From: Rhodospirillales bacterium
GTDB lineage: Bacteria; Pseudomonadota; Alphaproteobacteria; Acetobacterales; Acetobacteraceae
NCBI GenBank assembly: GCA_947458025.1
Contig: CANHCJ010000003.1
Location: 1 to 63,993, forward strand
DNA: 63,993 nt
Direction: 5' to 3'
This document shows, in pieces, positions 46,338 through 56,600 of this stretch. A program made the position numbers and the translations under genes. The notes below the pieces were generated by a model. The model saw nothing but the letters and a program-made list of their open reading frames with translations, did no database searches and was not told the DNA's origin. Each line of letters begins with the position of its first letter. The first letter of the stretch is position 1.

Positions 46338-47942
46338 TCAGGCCTTGGAGATCGTGCGGTAGAAGAACTGGTCCTCGAACAGGCCCTTCGGATAGCCCTG
46401 AAGGTTCGAGCGCATGGCGATGACCCAGTTGTTCTGGAACATCCACACGTACGGGCCGTCGTCGGTGACCTTCTTCTGGAGGTCGATGTACATCTGCTCG
46501 CGCTTCTTGCCGTCCAGCTCCTGCGCGGCCTGCCGCATCTCGGCGGTCAGCTCCGGGATCAGCCAGCCGGCGCGCCAGGGGCCGGTGCGGGCCTTCGGCG
46601 TGTCGCTCATGTCCTCACCCTGCACGAAGAAGTCGGCGTTCGTGTGGGGATCGAAATAGTCCGGCGCCCAGGAGATCACCGCCATCTGGAAGGTGCGGCC
46701 GCGGATCTCGCCGATCACCTGGCGTGCGTCGCCGGAGGCGATGGTCACCCTGATTCCGCCGAGCGCCATGGTCTGCTGGATCGCCTGGGCTATCTGCGGG
46801 AAGGGGTTGTTGGTGTTGGCCGACAGCCGCACCTCGAAGCCGTTCGGGTAGCCGGCCTCGGTCAGCAGCTTCTTGGCCCCCTCCACGTCCAGCTTGAACG
46901 GATTGTACGGCGTGGCGCCGAAGAATCCGATCGGCAGGAAGGTCTGATGAACGAAGAAGCGGTCCTTCAGGAACGTGTTCGCCATCGCCTGGTAGTCGAC
47001 CAGCATCTTCACCGCCCGGCGCACCCGCACGTCGGCGAATGGCCCGTGCTTCAGGTTCATGATGGCGTAGAAGTTGTTCACGCCCGGAAAGCTTTCGATC
47101 CGGATGTCCCTGCTGCCGGCCAGCGGGGTGAGCTGGTCCGGCGTCAGGCCGCGCGCCACGTCGATGTCGCCACGCTCCAGCTGCAGGCGCTGGGAGCCGG
47201 GCTCCGGCACGTGGCGCATGATCACGCGGCGCAGCTTGGGCGCGCCGAGGCGGAAGTTCGGGTTCGCCTCCAGCGTGATGCTCTCATTCGGCCGCCAGGA
47301 CACGAGCCGGTAGGCGCCGGAGGAGGCCGAGTTGGTCTTGAGCCAAGCGTTGCCGAGGTCGCCATCCTTCTGGTTGGCCATGGCGGTCTTCATGTCCACC
47401 ACCGAGGCGACGATGGAGGTCATCATGTTCAGCACCAGCGTCGGCGCGAAGGCGGCCGGCACGTTGATCACCAGCGTGTCGGGGCTGGTGGCCTTCACCA
47501 GGTCCTTCACGTTGTCCTTGTTCCAGCCGAACTGCGTCAGCAGGAAGCCGGAGGTCTTGTTCATGATCACCACGCGCTGCAGCGACCAGGCGCAATCCTC
47601 GGCGGTGACCGGGTTGCCCGACATGAACTTCTGGCCGGCGCGGATCTTGAACGTATAGGTCTTGCCGTCGCTGCCAACCTGCCAGGATTCGGCAACACCG
47701 CCGACCATCTTGTTCAGGTCGTCGGCTTCGTAGCGCAGGATCCGGTCATACAGGTTGGTGCAGATCTCGATGCCGGTCAGTTCGTAGCACTCGCCGGGGT
47801 CGAGCGTGATCGTATCGTCGATCGCCTTGGCGATCACCAGCGCATCCCGCGGTGTCGCGGCCTCCACCTGGGGGCTCCAGCTGGCAACAGGCGCGATAGC
47901 CGAAAATGCAGCAAGCGCCTGCCGGCGCGTGAGCTTGAACAT
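46338..47942 (-). CDS. ABC importer system 4, substrate-binding protein
   Basis: A 534-residue family 5 binding protein and paralogue of the system 1 binder: the mature N-terminus AATPRDALVIAKAIDDTITLDPGE mirrors AATPRDALVMAW. The leader is MFKLTRRQALAAFSAIAPVASW, with a twin-Arg pair, so Tat export is possible. The motifs RHVPEPGSQRLQLERGDIDVA and AKKLLTEAGYPNGF are present. The ATG at 47942 follows a ggag site. Confidence 0.92.
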   Translation of the reverse strand: MFKLTRRQALAAFSAIAPVASWSPQVEAATPRDALVIAKAIDDTITLDPGECYELTGIEICTNLYDRILRYEADDLNKMVGGVAESWQVGSDGKTYTFKIRAGQKFMSGNPVTAEDCAWSLQRVVIMNKTSGFLLTQFGWNKDNVKDLVKATSPDTLVINVPAAFAPTLVLNMMTSIVASVVDMKTAMANQKDGDLGNAWLKTNSASSGAYRLVSWRPNESITLEANPNFRLGAPKLRRVIMRHVPEPGSQRLQLERGDIDVARGLTPDQLTPLAGSRDIRIESFPGVNNFYAIMNLKHGPFADVRVRRAVKMLVDYQAMANTFLKDRFFVHQTFLPIGFFGATPYNPFKLDVEGAKKLLTEAGYPNGFEVRLSANTNNPFPQIAQAIQQTMALGGIRVTIASGDARQVIGEIRGRTFQMAVISWAPDYFDPHTNADFFVQGEDMSDTPKARTGPWRAGWLIPELTAEMRQAAQELDGKKREQMYIDLQKKVTDDGPYVWMFQNNWVIAMRSNLQGYPKGLFEDQFFYRTISKA

Positions 47943-48051
47943 TGTCAGGTCTCCTGCGTTCGGCCATTCGGCCTTTGTGGCCAGAATGAGACACCAGCCT
48001 TGTGGGGGACGCAAGCCGGATGTTTGCCAAAATGTTGCGCGCGGCGATCGC

Positions 48052-49962
48052 TCAGCGGGGTGCCGAAGCGCCGATCTCGGCCAGCAACTGCCGAAGCGAG
48101 GAGGGCATGAAGGGCTTCTCCAGCACCGGCCGTGCCGCGCGGGCCAGGAAGCCCTCCGAGGCGGAGCCCAAGGTATCGCCTGTCACGAAGCCGACGCGTG
48201 CGCACAGATGGGGTCGGTTCTGCGACAGCCACTCGAAGACCGCGGCGCCGTCCACTCCCGGCATGCGCAGGTCGCACAGGATCAGCGCATAGTCGCCGGC
48301 AGCCAGGCGCTTCAGCGCGGCCTCGCCGCTGTCCACCACTTCGCAATCGAATCCTTCGCGCGCCAGCATGTCAGACAACAGGGCCGCGATCTCCGCCTCG
48401 TCGTCGAGAACAAGCGCGGGCTGGCGGCGCTGCACGATGGCCGCGGTGGCCGATTCCGGCGCCGCAATGTCGCCTGCCTCCCGGCGCGGCAGGCGGATCA
48501 CGAAGCAGGCACCCCCGCCAGGGGCCTCCTCCAGCGTCAGCGTCCCTCCATGCACTTCCACGATGCTGCGCGAAACGGCGAGCCCGATGCCCATCCCGAT
48601 GCCGGCGGGCTTCGTGGTGAAGAAGGGGTCGAAGATCTGCCCCCGCAGCGCTTCCGGTACCCCGGGGCCGTTGTCGGCCACGGCGAGCCGGACAAACCCG
48701 CCCTCCACGGTGGCCGAGATCCGGATCCGGCGCGGCTGCGGCCGTGCCTCCAGCACCTGTCGGGCATTGACCAGCAGGTTCGAAAGCACCTGGTTGAACT
48801 GGTCGTGGTCGCAGGGAACCATCGGAAGATCGTCGGGCAGTTCCCGCTCCACCATCACGCCGCTGCCGCGCAGGCTGTAGGCGAGCAGCTCAAGCGCCGT
48901 CTGCACCGCGGTGCCGATCTCCATCGGCTTCACCTGGCTGCGGTTCTGCCGGGCCAGGGCCAGGAAGCTGCGCACGATGCGTCCGCAACGCTCCGCGGCG
49001 GCCTGGATGCGGTCGGTGCGCGGGATCAGCGCCGGAGCGAGCTCCTTCGCCTCCTCGCCCAGCATCATCGCGTTGCCCATCACGATCGATAGCGGGTTGT
49101 TCAGCTCATGCGCCACGCCGGCGAGCAACGAGCCGAAGGCGGCCATCTTCTCGTTCTCATGCAGCGCCTCGCGCTGGCGCTGGATCTCGGCCTCCGCCTG
49201 GCGCACGGTGGTGAGGTCGCGCAGATAGGCGGTGAACAGGCGGCGGGAGGGCAGTCGCACCTCGCCCACCGCCAGTTCGGCCGGAAAGCCGGTTCCGTCG
49301 GCCCGGATTGCCTCGGCCTCTATGCGCCGGCCCACCCATTCGGGCGTGGCGCCCGATGCGGCCCCTGCCTCGTGCCCCAGCAGCCGGAGCGCGGGCAGAT
49401 CGACAAAATGGCCGACATGCCGCCCGATGGCCGCGGCGCGGGTGACCCCCAGGCTGTGCTCCGCGGTCGGGTTGAACTCCACCACCAGCCCTGCGTCGTC
49501 GAATACGATGATGCAATCAAGTGCCGCGGCGGTGATCGCGGCATACTGCGCCTCGCTCGACCGCAACTCCGTGAGGTCGCGGCTGTAGCCCACCACCCCG
49601 ACCACCGCGCCGGAGGCGTCGCGATAGGGGTAGTAGGTGCGGTGGACGTAGCGCTCACCCTCGAGATAGCCAAGCCAGCCTTCCCAGACCGTGGTCTCGC
49701 CGGCGAGGCACCGCTCGAACAGGTCGCGATGGATCGGGTCGGGCCGCATGCGGGCATAGACCTCCTCCCCGATGATCTCGCGGATCGTCCGGCCCAGCAG
49801 TTTATCCGGCGGCTGGCGCAGATAGGCGCAGTAGGCGGCATTGACGTAGCGGTGGCGGCCCTCCCGGTCGACCAGGGTAAGGCGTGCCGGGATCGTGTCG
49901 AGCATCGCGCGCAGCCCGGCCTCGGAGATGCTCAGTGTCGTGCTCTCGGCATGCCGTGTCAT
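48052..49962 (-). CDS. PAS-domain hybrid sensor histidine kinase with receiver
   Basis: A 636-residue cytoplasmic sensor. There are two PAS domains (about 13-130 and 140-255). The HisKA phospho-acceptor is H285 in GVAHELNNP. The HATPase domain has DQFNQVLSNLLVNAR, ADNGPGVPE and GIGMGIGLAVSRSIV. A C-terminal receiver domain follows with D564 (ILCDLRMP), the Thr of FVTGDT and the Lys of PVLEKPF. No membrane segment is seen, so the PAS domains probably sense a soluble or redox signal. The next gene upstream encodes a BisC-like molybdoenzyme on the same strand, 39 bases away. No separate response regulator gene is adjacent. Confidence 0.92.
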   Translation of the reverse strand: MTRHAESTTLSISEAGLRAMLDTIPARLTLVDREGRHRYVNAAYCAYLRQPPDKLLGRTIREIIGEEVYARMRPDPIHRDLFERCLAGETTVWEGWLGYLEGERYVHRTYYPYRDASGAVVGVVGYSRDLTELRSSEAQYAAITAAALDCIIVFDDAGLVVEFNPTAEHSLGVTRAAAIGRHVGHFVDLPALRLLGHEAGAASGATPEWVGRRIEAEAIRADGTGFPAELAVGEVRLPSRRLFTAYLRDLTTVRQAEAEIQRQREALHENEKMAAFGSLLAGVAHELNNPLSIVMGNAMMLGEEAKELAPALIPRTDRIQAAAERCGRIVRSFLALARQNRSQVKPMEIGTAVQTALELLAYSLRGSGVMVERELPDDLPMVPCDHDQFNQVLSNLLVNARQVLEARPQPRRIRISATVEGGFVRLAVADNGPGVPEALRGQIFDPFFTTKPAGIGMGIGLAVSRSIVEVHGGTLTLEEAPGGGACFVIRLPRREAGDIAAPESATAAIVQRRQPALVLDDEAEIAALLSDMLAREGFDCEVVDSGEAALKRLAAGDYALILCDLRMPGVDGAAVFEWLSQNRPHLCARVGFVTGDTLGSASEGFLARAARPVLEKPFMPSSLRQLLAEIGASAPR

Positions 49963-50001
49963 GGTGGTGCCCTGCCGCTCCGTGCGTGGCTGGCCGCGAG
50001 C

Positions 50002-52299
50002 CTAGCGCGTCGCGGTGAACTCCGGCAGCGCATGAGCCGTCACTGGCGGCACGGGCCCGTCAACCCGGCGAACGTCCACCAGGCAGGACTGCGCCGTGCA
50101 GCCCTGGGAAAGGCTGGAGGCGCCGATGTCGCGGGTGAGCGCATTCGGGTTGCCATGCTTCTCGATGCCGGTCTGCCAGTCGTGGTCATACCAGGCCCCG
50201 GTGGCAAGGCGCGCAACGCCCTGCATGATGTCGGGCGTCACGACGGCACCGGCCAGCGAACGGCCGCGGTCGTTGAACACCTCCACCACGTCGCCATCGG
50301 CGATGCCGCGCGCGGCGGCATCCTTCGGGTTAAGGTAGATCGGCTCACGGCCCGCCACCTTCCCGGCGGCGCTGTGGGGGCTCGCATCCAGCTGGCTGTG
50401 CAGCTTGCGGGCCGGTTGGTCCGAGAGCAGGTGCAGCGGCCAGTCCTTCGCCTCCGCCGCGCCCAGCCATTCCAGCGGCTCGAACCAGGTCGGGTGGCCG
50501 GGGCAGTCCGGCAGGTTGAAGCCGGCGATGCGCTCCGAGAAGATCTCGATCCGCCCGGACTCGGTGTTCAGCATGTTGCCTGCCGGGTCGCGGCGATAGG
50601 CCTCCAGCATCACGACGGGCTTGGCATGCTCCGCCATGTTCACCAGCCCCTCCTCCCAGAACGCATCGAACGCCGGCAGGGCGATGCCGGAGGCATCGGC
50701 GCGCTTGTGCAGCACCTCGTACAGCCACTGCACCCACTGCATCTCGTCGCGGCCTTCGGTGAAATTCTCCTTCACACCCAGGCGGTCGGCCAGGGCGGTG
50801 AAGATGGCGTAGTCGTCGCGTGCCTCGCCGGCCGGCGGCACCACCTTGCGCATCGCCACCACCACGCCTTCATGGCTGCCGAAGCCGATGTCGTTGCGCT
50901 CCAGCGTGGTGGTCACCGGCAGCACGATGTCGGCGAACTTCGCCGTGCTGGTCCAGTAAGGCTCGTTGACGATGATCGTCTCGGGCTTCTGCCACGCCTT
51001 CGCCAGCCGCTGCAGGTCCTGGTGATGATGGAACGGGTTGCCGCCGGCCCAGTAGATCAGCCTGATGTCGGGGTAGGCATGCACGCCGCCGTTGTAGCGG
51101 AACTCCGAGCCGGGGTTCAGCAGCATGTCGGCGATGCGCGCCACCGGGATGAAGGCCCGCACCTTGTTGGTGCCCTGCGGCAGGGAGGGCCCGGGAAGCC
51201 GCGTCTGCGGCGAGCCCATGCGGTTGGTCGGGCCGTAGCCCAGCGCGAAGCCACCCCCGGGCAGCCCGACCTGGCCCAGCATGCAGCCCAGCACCACCGT
51301 CATCCAGAACGGCTGCTCGCCGTGTGAGGCGCGCTGCAGCGACCATGCGGTGTTGATCATGGTGCGCGTGCCGGCCATCTCCCGCGCCAACGACACGATC
51401 CGCGCCGCCGGCACACCGGTGATGGCGCTGGCCCACTCGGCGGTCTTGGGCTGCCCGTCCGCGGCGCCGGTGAGGTAGGGCTCGAACTTCTCGTAGCCGG
51501 AGCAGCAGCGGCCCAGGAAGTCGCGGTCCACCGTGCCGTCCACCACCAGTTGGTATGCCAGCGCCAGCATCAGCGCGGTGTCGGTGTTGGGGCGGATCGG
51601 GATCCACTCCACCTCGCCGCCGGTGTCGAGGTTGTCGTTCACCGGCGAGATGTTGACGAAGCGCACGCCGGCCTTCGCCATCGCGGACAGCCCCGGCTTG
51701 TGCTGGTGGAACCCAACGCCGCCCTGGCTGATCTGCGCGTTCTTCAGCGGCACGCCGCCGAAGGCGACGAACAGCTTGGTGTGCGCGGCCATCACGTCCC
51801 AGCTGGTCATCTGGTTCCAGCTTTCGTCGATCGGCATCAGCACGTGCGGCAGCAGCACGCGCCCGGCGCCCAGGGAGTAGCTGTCGTTGTGGCGCACATA
51901 GCCGCCGATGCAGTTCAGGAACCGGTGCACCTGGCTATTGGCATGGTGGAACCGCCCCGCGCTGGCCCAGCCATAGGAGCCGCCGAAGATCGCCTCGTTG
52001 CCATGCGCCGCCTTCACCCGCGAAAGCTCGCCCGCGACGAGGTCAAGCGCGGTGCTCCAGTCCACCTCCACGAAAGCCTCGCGGCCGCGCAGATGCGGCG
52101 CGCTGCCGGGGCCCCGCTCCAGCCAGGACCGCCGCACCGAGGGCCGCCGCACCCGCACCCGGTCGAGCTCCGGTGAGAGCATGTGCAGCCCGATGTCGCA
52201 GGGGTCGGGGTCCTTCTCCCAGTGGCGCAGCACGGGATTGCCGTCGCTGCCCTGTTCCACCCGGTAGGTGCCCCAATGGGCCTGCGTGTAGTGGGTCAT
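50002..52299 (-). CDS. Molybdopterin oxidoreductase, BisC/TorA-type (S-/N-oxide reductase)
   Basis: A 765-residue molybdenum bis-MGD enzyme of the DMSO reductase family. The likely Mo ligand is S113 in YGWASAGR, as in DMSO/TMAO and biotin sulfoxide reductases. Cofactor-binding blocks include NTAWSLQRASHGEQPFWMT, GLPGGGFALGYG and IYWAGGNPFHHHQD, plus a C-terminal domain with DGDVVEVFNDRG. There is no Fe-S Cys cluster and no Tat leader, so it is likely cytoplasmic like BisC (biotin or methionine sulfoxide reduction). The start is the ATG at 52299. The exact S- or N-oxide substrate is unknown. Confidence 0.9.
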   Translation of the reverse strand: MTHYTQAHWGTYRVEQGSDGNPVLRHWEKDPDPCDIGLHMLSPELDRVRVRRPSVRRSWLERGPGSAPHLRGREAFVEVDWSTALDLVAGELSRVKAAHGNEAIFGGSYGWASAGRFHHANSQVHRFLNCIGGYVRHNDSYSLGAGRVLLPHVLMPIDESWNQMTSWDVMAAHTKLFVAFGGVPLKNAQISQGGVGFHQHKPGLSAMAKAGVRFVNISPVNDNLDTGGEVEWIPIRPNTDTALMLALAYQLVVDGTVDRDFLGRCCSGYEKFEPYLTGAADGQPKTAEWASAITGVPAARIVSLAREMAGTRTMINTAWSLQRASHGEQPFWMTVVLGCMLGQVGLPGGGFALGYGPTNRMGSPQTRLPGPSLPQGTNKVRAFIPVARIADMLLNPGSEFRYNGGVHAYPDIRLIYWAGGNPFHHHQDLQRLAKAWQKPETIIVNEPYWTSTAKFADIVLPVTTTLERNDIGFGSHEGVVVAMRKVVPPAGEARDDYAIFTALADRLGVKENFTEGRDEMQWVQWLYEVLHKRADASGIALPAFDAFWEEGLVNMAEHAKPVVMLEAYRRDPAGNMLNTESGRIEIFSERIAGFNLPDCPGHPTWFEPLEWLGAAEAKDWPLHLLSDQPARKLHSQLDASPHSAAGKVAGREPIYLNPKDAAARGIADGDVVEVFNDRGRSLAGAVVTPDIMQGVARLATGAWYDHDWQTGIEKHGNPNALTRDIGASSLSQGCTAQSCLVDVRRVDGPVPPVTAHALPEFTATR

Positions 52300-52326
52300 G
52301 TCCTGGGCTCCGCGGAGGGGGGGATA

Positions 52327-53064
52327 TCAGGTGCCGGTGAAGTTGGGCTTGCGCTTTTCCTTGTAGGCGGCCACGCCCTCCTTGAGGTCGTTGCTGCTGC
52401 GCACGGCTGCCAGCTGCTGGCTCACTGCCACCATCCGCTCCACCGGGCCGGCCGGCATGATGATATCGTTGACGAAATGCTTGAGGGTGGAGATCACCAG
52501 CGGGGCGGAGCCGACCAACTCCTCCGCCATGGCGATCGCCTCCTTCTCATGGCCGCCATTCTCGGTGACGCGGTTGATGAAACCCACGTCGTAGGCGCGC
52601 TGCGCCCCCACCTTCGTGCCGAGCAGCATCACCTCCATTGCCAGCTTGTGCGGCATGCGGGTGACCAGGGAGGAGATCATGCCGCCGGTGAGGCCCAGCT
52701 TGGCCTCCGGATAGTAGAAGATCGTGTCCTGGGTGCTCACGATCATGTCGCACATCATCGCCATCACGATCGCCCCGCCCACGCACCAGCCGGAGGTCGC
52801 GGCGATGATCGGCTTGTTGGTCTTGTACCCAACCGTAGGAATGCAGCGCCAAAGCTCCGGCAGGTCGGTCACGTCCGCGCCGGAGGAGAAGCTCTTGGTA
52901 CCCACGGCCGACAGCACCGCCACGCGCTGATCGGAAGCGTCAAACGCCTGGAAGGCCTGCTGGATACCGACCGCAACCCCGCTGCTGATGGCGTTCATCT
53001 TGTCCGGCCGGTTGATCCGGATCACCGAGACCTTGCCGATCTGTTCGGTTGTCACCACAGACAT
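52327..53064 (-). CDS. Enoyl-CoA hydratase/isomerase family protein
   Basis: A 245-residue crotonase-fold protein. The family landmarks are INRPDKMNAISSG, the oxyanion-hole segments SSGADVTDL and SGWCVGGAIVMAMMCDM, and ISSLVTRMPHKLAMEVMLLG. The C-terminus ends in YKEKRKPNFTG, as in many enoyl-CoA hydratases. The start at 53064 has an aaggaaac site. It lies 27 bases upstream of the molybdoenzyme gene on the same strand. Confidence 0.9.
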   Translation of the reverse strand: MSVVTTEQIGKVSVIRINRPDKMNAISSGVAVGIQQAFQAFDASDQRVAVLSAVGTKSFSSGADVTDLPELWRCIPTVGYKTNKPIIAATSGWCVGGAIVMAMMCDMIVSTQDTIFYYPEAKLGLTGGMISSLVTRMPHKLAMEVMLLGTKVGAQRAYDVGFINRVTENGGHEKEAIAMAEELVGSAPLVISTLKHFVNDIIMPAGPVERMVAVSQQLAAVRSSNDLKEGVAAYKEKRKPNFTGT

Positions 53065-53213
53065 GCGCGTTTCCTTATGCAATCCTTGGCTACGCCCCGG
53101 GCGCAACCGTTCCTGACGGCGTCACCCTATCCCGACCGCCGGCAAAGTCGAGGGGCGGTTGCCGGCCCGCCTGGCCTTTCCTACCGTGTGCCGAGCCAGG
53201 AAAGGGCAGGAAC

Positions 53214-53678
53214 ATGAGCCACGAAGCGCGTCTCAGGGAACTTGGCATCGAACTGCCGCCGGCCAGGCCGCCGCTCTATGCCTATGTGCCGGTCGTGGTG
53301 GAGGGCGGTCTCGCCTGGGTCTCCGGCCAGTTGCCCTGGGTGGGCGAGAGCGGCCTGCCCGCCACCGGCAAGCTGGGCGCTGAGGTGGACATCCCGACCG
53401 GGCAGGACTGCGCGCGGCTATGCGTGCTGCACGGTCTCGCCGCCCTGCGCGCCGCGCTGGGCTCGCTCGACCGGGTGAAGCGCATCGTGAAGGTGGTCGG
53501 CTTCGTGTCCTCCGCCCCCCACTTCACCGACCAGGCACCGGTGGTCGATGGCGCCAGCAAGCTTCTGGGCGAGATCTTCGGCGAGGCCGGCCGCCATGCC
53601 CGTTCCGCGGTGGGCATGGCGGTGCTGCCGCGCAACACGCCGGTCGAGGTGGAGTTCGTGGCGGCGGTGCGGGATTAA
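53214..53678 (+). CDS. RidA family protein (YjgF/L-PSP type)
   Basis: A 154-residue RidA-superfamily protein, trimeric with an inter-subunit pocket in known members, typically a reactive enamine/imine deaminase. Conserved blocks: LAWVSGQLPW near the N-terminus, DRVKRIVKVVGFVSSAPHF, HARSAVGMAVLPRNTPVEVEFVA with the Arg (HARSAVG) and Glu (EVEFV) expected at the active site. It is the longer form of the family. The start is the ATG at 53214 with a nearby aagggcagg site; in-frame sequence upstream is not conserved. Confidence 0.88.
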   Translation: MSHEARLRELGIELPPARPPLYAYVPVVVEGGLAWVSGQLPWVGESGLPATGKLGAEVDIPTGQDCARLCVLHGLAALRAALGSLDRVKRIVKVVGFVSSAPHFTDQAPVVDGASKLLGEIFGEAGRHARSAVGMAVLPRNTPVEVEFVAAVRD

Positions 53679-53695
53679 CGCACCGCCACCGGCCT

Positions 53696-56600
53696 TCACA
53701 GCACGAACCAGCCACTACTGACCGGATCGGCGGACGCAACCAGGATCGTCAGGTCCGCGACGTTGTCGCCGTTGACGCTGCCCTGGATCAGCACGTGACC
53801 GGCGTCCACGCGCTCCCAACGCAACTGCCCCGGCATGCCGAACAGGCCCTGGAAGTCGGTGAACACGAACGGGTCGTTGGCCAGCGTGCCGGCGATCGCA
53901 TCGATGCGGGACAGGTCGATCCGTTCCCCCGCCGCTGGCGCGAAGTCCGCCAGCGTGAAGCGGTGCGTCGCTTCCGCCCCGATCGCGCTCTGGATGAAGC
54001 GGAACCCGTCCACCCCGCCGCCTGCGGTGATCGTGTCCTGCCCCTGGCCGATCAGGAACAGGTCCGGCCCCGCCGTGCCGGTGAGGGTGTCGTTGCCCGC
54101 CGTGCCACGGATCGTGTCGTTGTCAAGGATCGTGCCGGTCGCCGTGCCGCCGGTGATCGCCACGCCCGCGGAGGGATGGGCGAGCGACAGCGTGAAGCTC
54201 TCGTTCAGCCCGCCATCGGGGTTCGTGTCCCCGGCCACCAGGATGGTGCGCGTCGCACTGGTCTGGCCCGGCAGGAACGTGATCGTGTCGCCCGTCGGAA
54301 ACACGCCCTTGAAGAAGTCCCCCGCATTCGCCGCCGCCGTTCCAGCAACACCGCCTGGCGCAAAGCTCCAGTCGACCGTGGAGGTGCCTGTGGTCGTTCC
54401 GCTGCGGCTGATGGTGAAGGTGAAGGCCGTCGTGCCGGCATTTCCTTCGTACCTTGTAACGTTGCGGGTGGCAAAGGCCACGGACGTGTCGTCGTTGAGG
54501 ATGATCCCCTGGGCGCTGGCTGTTCCGAGAGAAGCCCCGCTGGGGTTGGAAAGGGTGACCGCGAAGCGCTCATTGAACTCGCCGGCCTGGTCGGCCAGGA
54601 CCGGGATGGAGATCACCTTGCTGGTCTCGCCGGCTGCAAAGCTGACGATGCCCGAGGGCAGGAGGCTGTTCGCGAAGTCCGCGGCGCCCGCCGGCTGCGT
54701 GCCCGCGCCGGCGATGCCCGAAACCGAATAGCCGACCGTGGCCGGCCCGCCGGTTATGCCGGTGCGGCGGACGGTGAAGGTGTAGCCGGTTGTCCCGCCC
54801 GAGCCTTCCGGCTTGCTGGCCGACAAGGCTGCGATGGACAGTGTCGTATCGTCGTTGAGGATGGTCATGGACGCGCTGGGTACGGCGATCACTGCGCCGG
54901 TCGGGTTGGCGAGCGTCACCTGGAAGCCTTCATCCGCCTCCGCGGTCGTGTCGCCACGCACCGGAACGGTGATCGTCTTGAATGTCTCCCCGACACCGAA
55001 GGAGAGAAGCCCCCCAGGCAGCACCCCATCCACAAAGTCTGATGCGCCCGCCGGTGCGGCGCCGGTGCCGAGGACAGACCAGGAAACCGTATTCGGGCCA
55101 GGCGCCGCCCCGGCGCGCTGCACCACGAAGGTGAAGGCGCGGCTGCCCGACTGGCCCTCGATGCCCGAAGCTGTGCCCGCGGCGATCGCAAAGGCAACAT
55201 CGTCGTTCAGGATCAGGCTGGTGGCCGTCGGCGTCGCGATCGTCACCCCCGCCGAGGGATTGGCGAGGCTGACCTCGAACGTCTCATTGAGCTCTGGCGT
55301 GCTGTCCCCGACGACGCTGACGAGGATGACCTTGCTGGTGTCGCCGGCGGCGAAGGTGACGGTGTCCGAAGGAAACACGCCGCCCGTGAAGTCGGTCCCC
55401 GCTGCAGACTGCGCTCCAGCGGGCGACGCGCCGGCCGTGGTCCACTTGACCGTCTGGCCCGCCGTGGTGGCCCCGGTGCGGGTGATTGTGAAGCTGTGCA
55501 GCGAAGGGCTGCCGGTGCCCTCGGGCTTGTTGCCGCTGGTGCGGACGATCGCCAGCGCGGAGTCGTCATTGGTGATGGTCCCGAGTGCGGTCGAAGTCCC
55601 AAGCACGCTCCCGGCAGGCGGGGTGCCGAGCGACAACCGGAACCCCTCGTTCGCTTCCGTGGCAGCATCGCCTTGGACGTCGACAGTGATGCTGCCGGTC
55701 GTGGCCCCGGCTGCAAAGTTCAGAGTGCCCGACGGCAACACGCCTCCCGCGAAGTCGCTTGCGGTGGCGGCGTTTGCGCCGATGCCGGCAACCGACCAGC
55801 CGATCGACAGCGGATCGGCCGTCGCGCCGGACCTGGTGGCCGTGAAGACGAACGAGGCCGTACCGGACAGCCCTTCCGCCTTGGTCACCGATGTCGTGCT
55901 GAGCGAGACGACGCTGCCCGTGACGTTGCGGATGCTGGTGCCGCCGGCCCCATCCGGCGTAGCGACGAAGCTGCCGGACGTCACCCCGGGAATGTTCAGG
56001 CTCAGGCTTTGCGAGCCACTGAGTTGCAGAACACCGCTCGAATAGGAGACGACCGAAAGCTGAGCGCCAGTGATGCGGATAGAGTCGTTTGAGTCGAAGC
56101 CATGGATGCTGGTGGTGAGTTGAGAAGGGGCGCCCGCAATGGTCCAGGAAGCACCAGTGTCGATCTCCACGCGTTCGAATCCCTGGAATGCCGTGCCCAG
56201 TCCAGACAGTGTGCCAGGGGTTGGGCCGGTCAGTTGCAGTGTGTCTGCGCCGAGATCAGCTACGACGGCGCCAATGAACTTCGCGCCCGCATTCATCACT
56301 ACCCGATCGTCCGACGCGAACATAAACTGGACGGCATTGCCGCCCCCACCTATTGCCTCGATGGTGCCAAAGTTCGTAACGGTGTTGCTGGAGCCTGACG
56401 AGATGACTCCCACACCGAACGCCTGGATGTGGCCGGTATTGACGACTGTCGTCGGCCCGTTTGTGCTGATGGCATTGGCATTCCCGGTAATGAAGCCCGA
56501 ATTGGTGATGGTGCCGCCGCCGGGCATTCGGATGCTGCCGGTAGCGGTTCCAAGCCCGGTGATGGTGCCTGTGTTCACGATGTCACCTTGCCCGCCTCGA

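Noticed and set aside
45162-48110. 982-codon plus-strand frame
   Set aside because: Antisense of the system 4 permease and binding-protein genes; composition typical of shadow translation.
49108-51327. 739-codon plus-strand frame
   Set aside because: Antisense of the histidine kinase and molybdoenzyme genes.
53420-55042. 540-codon plus-strand frame
   Set aside because: Begins out of frame within the RidA-like gene and continues antisense to the Calx-beta protein; no recognisable domain.
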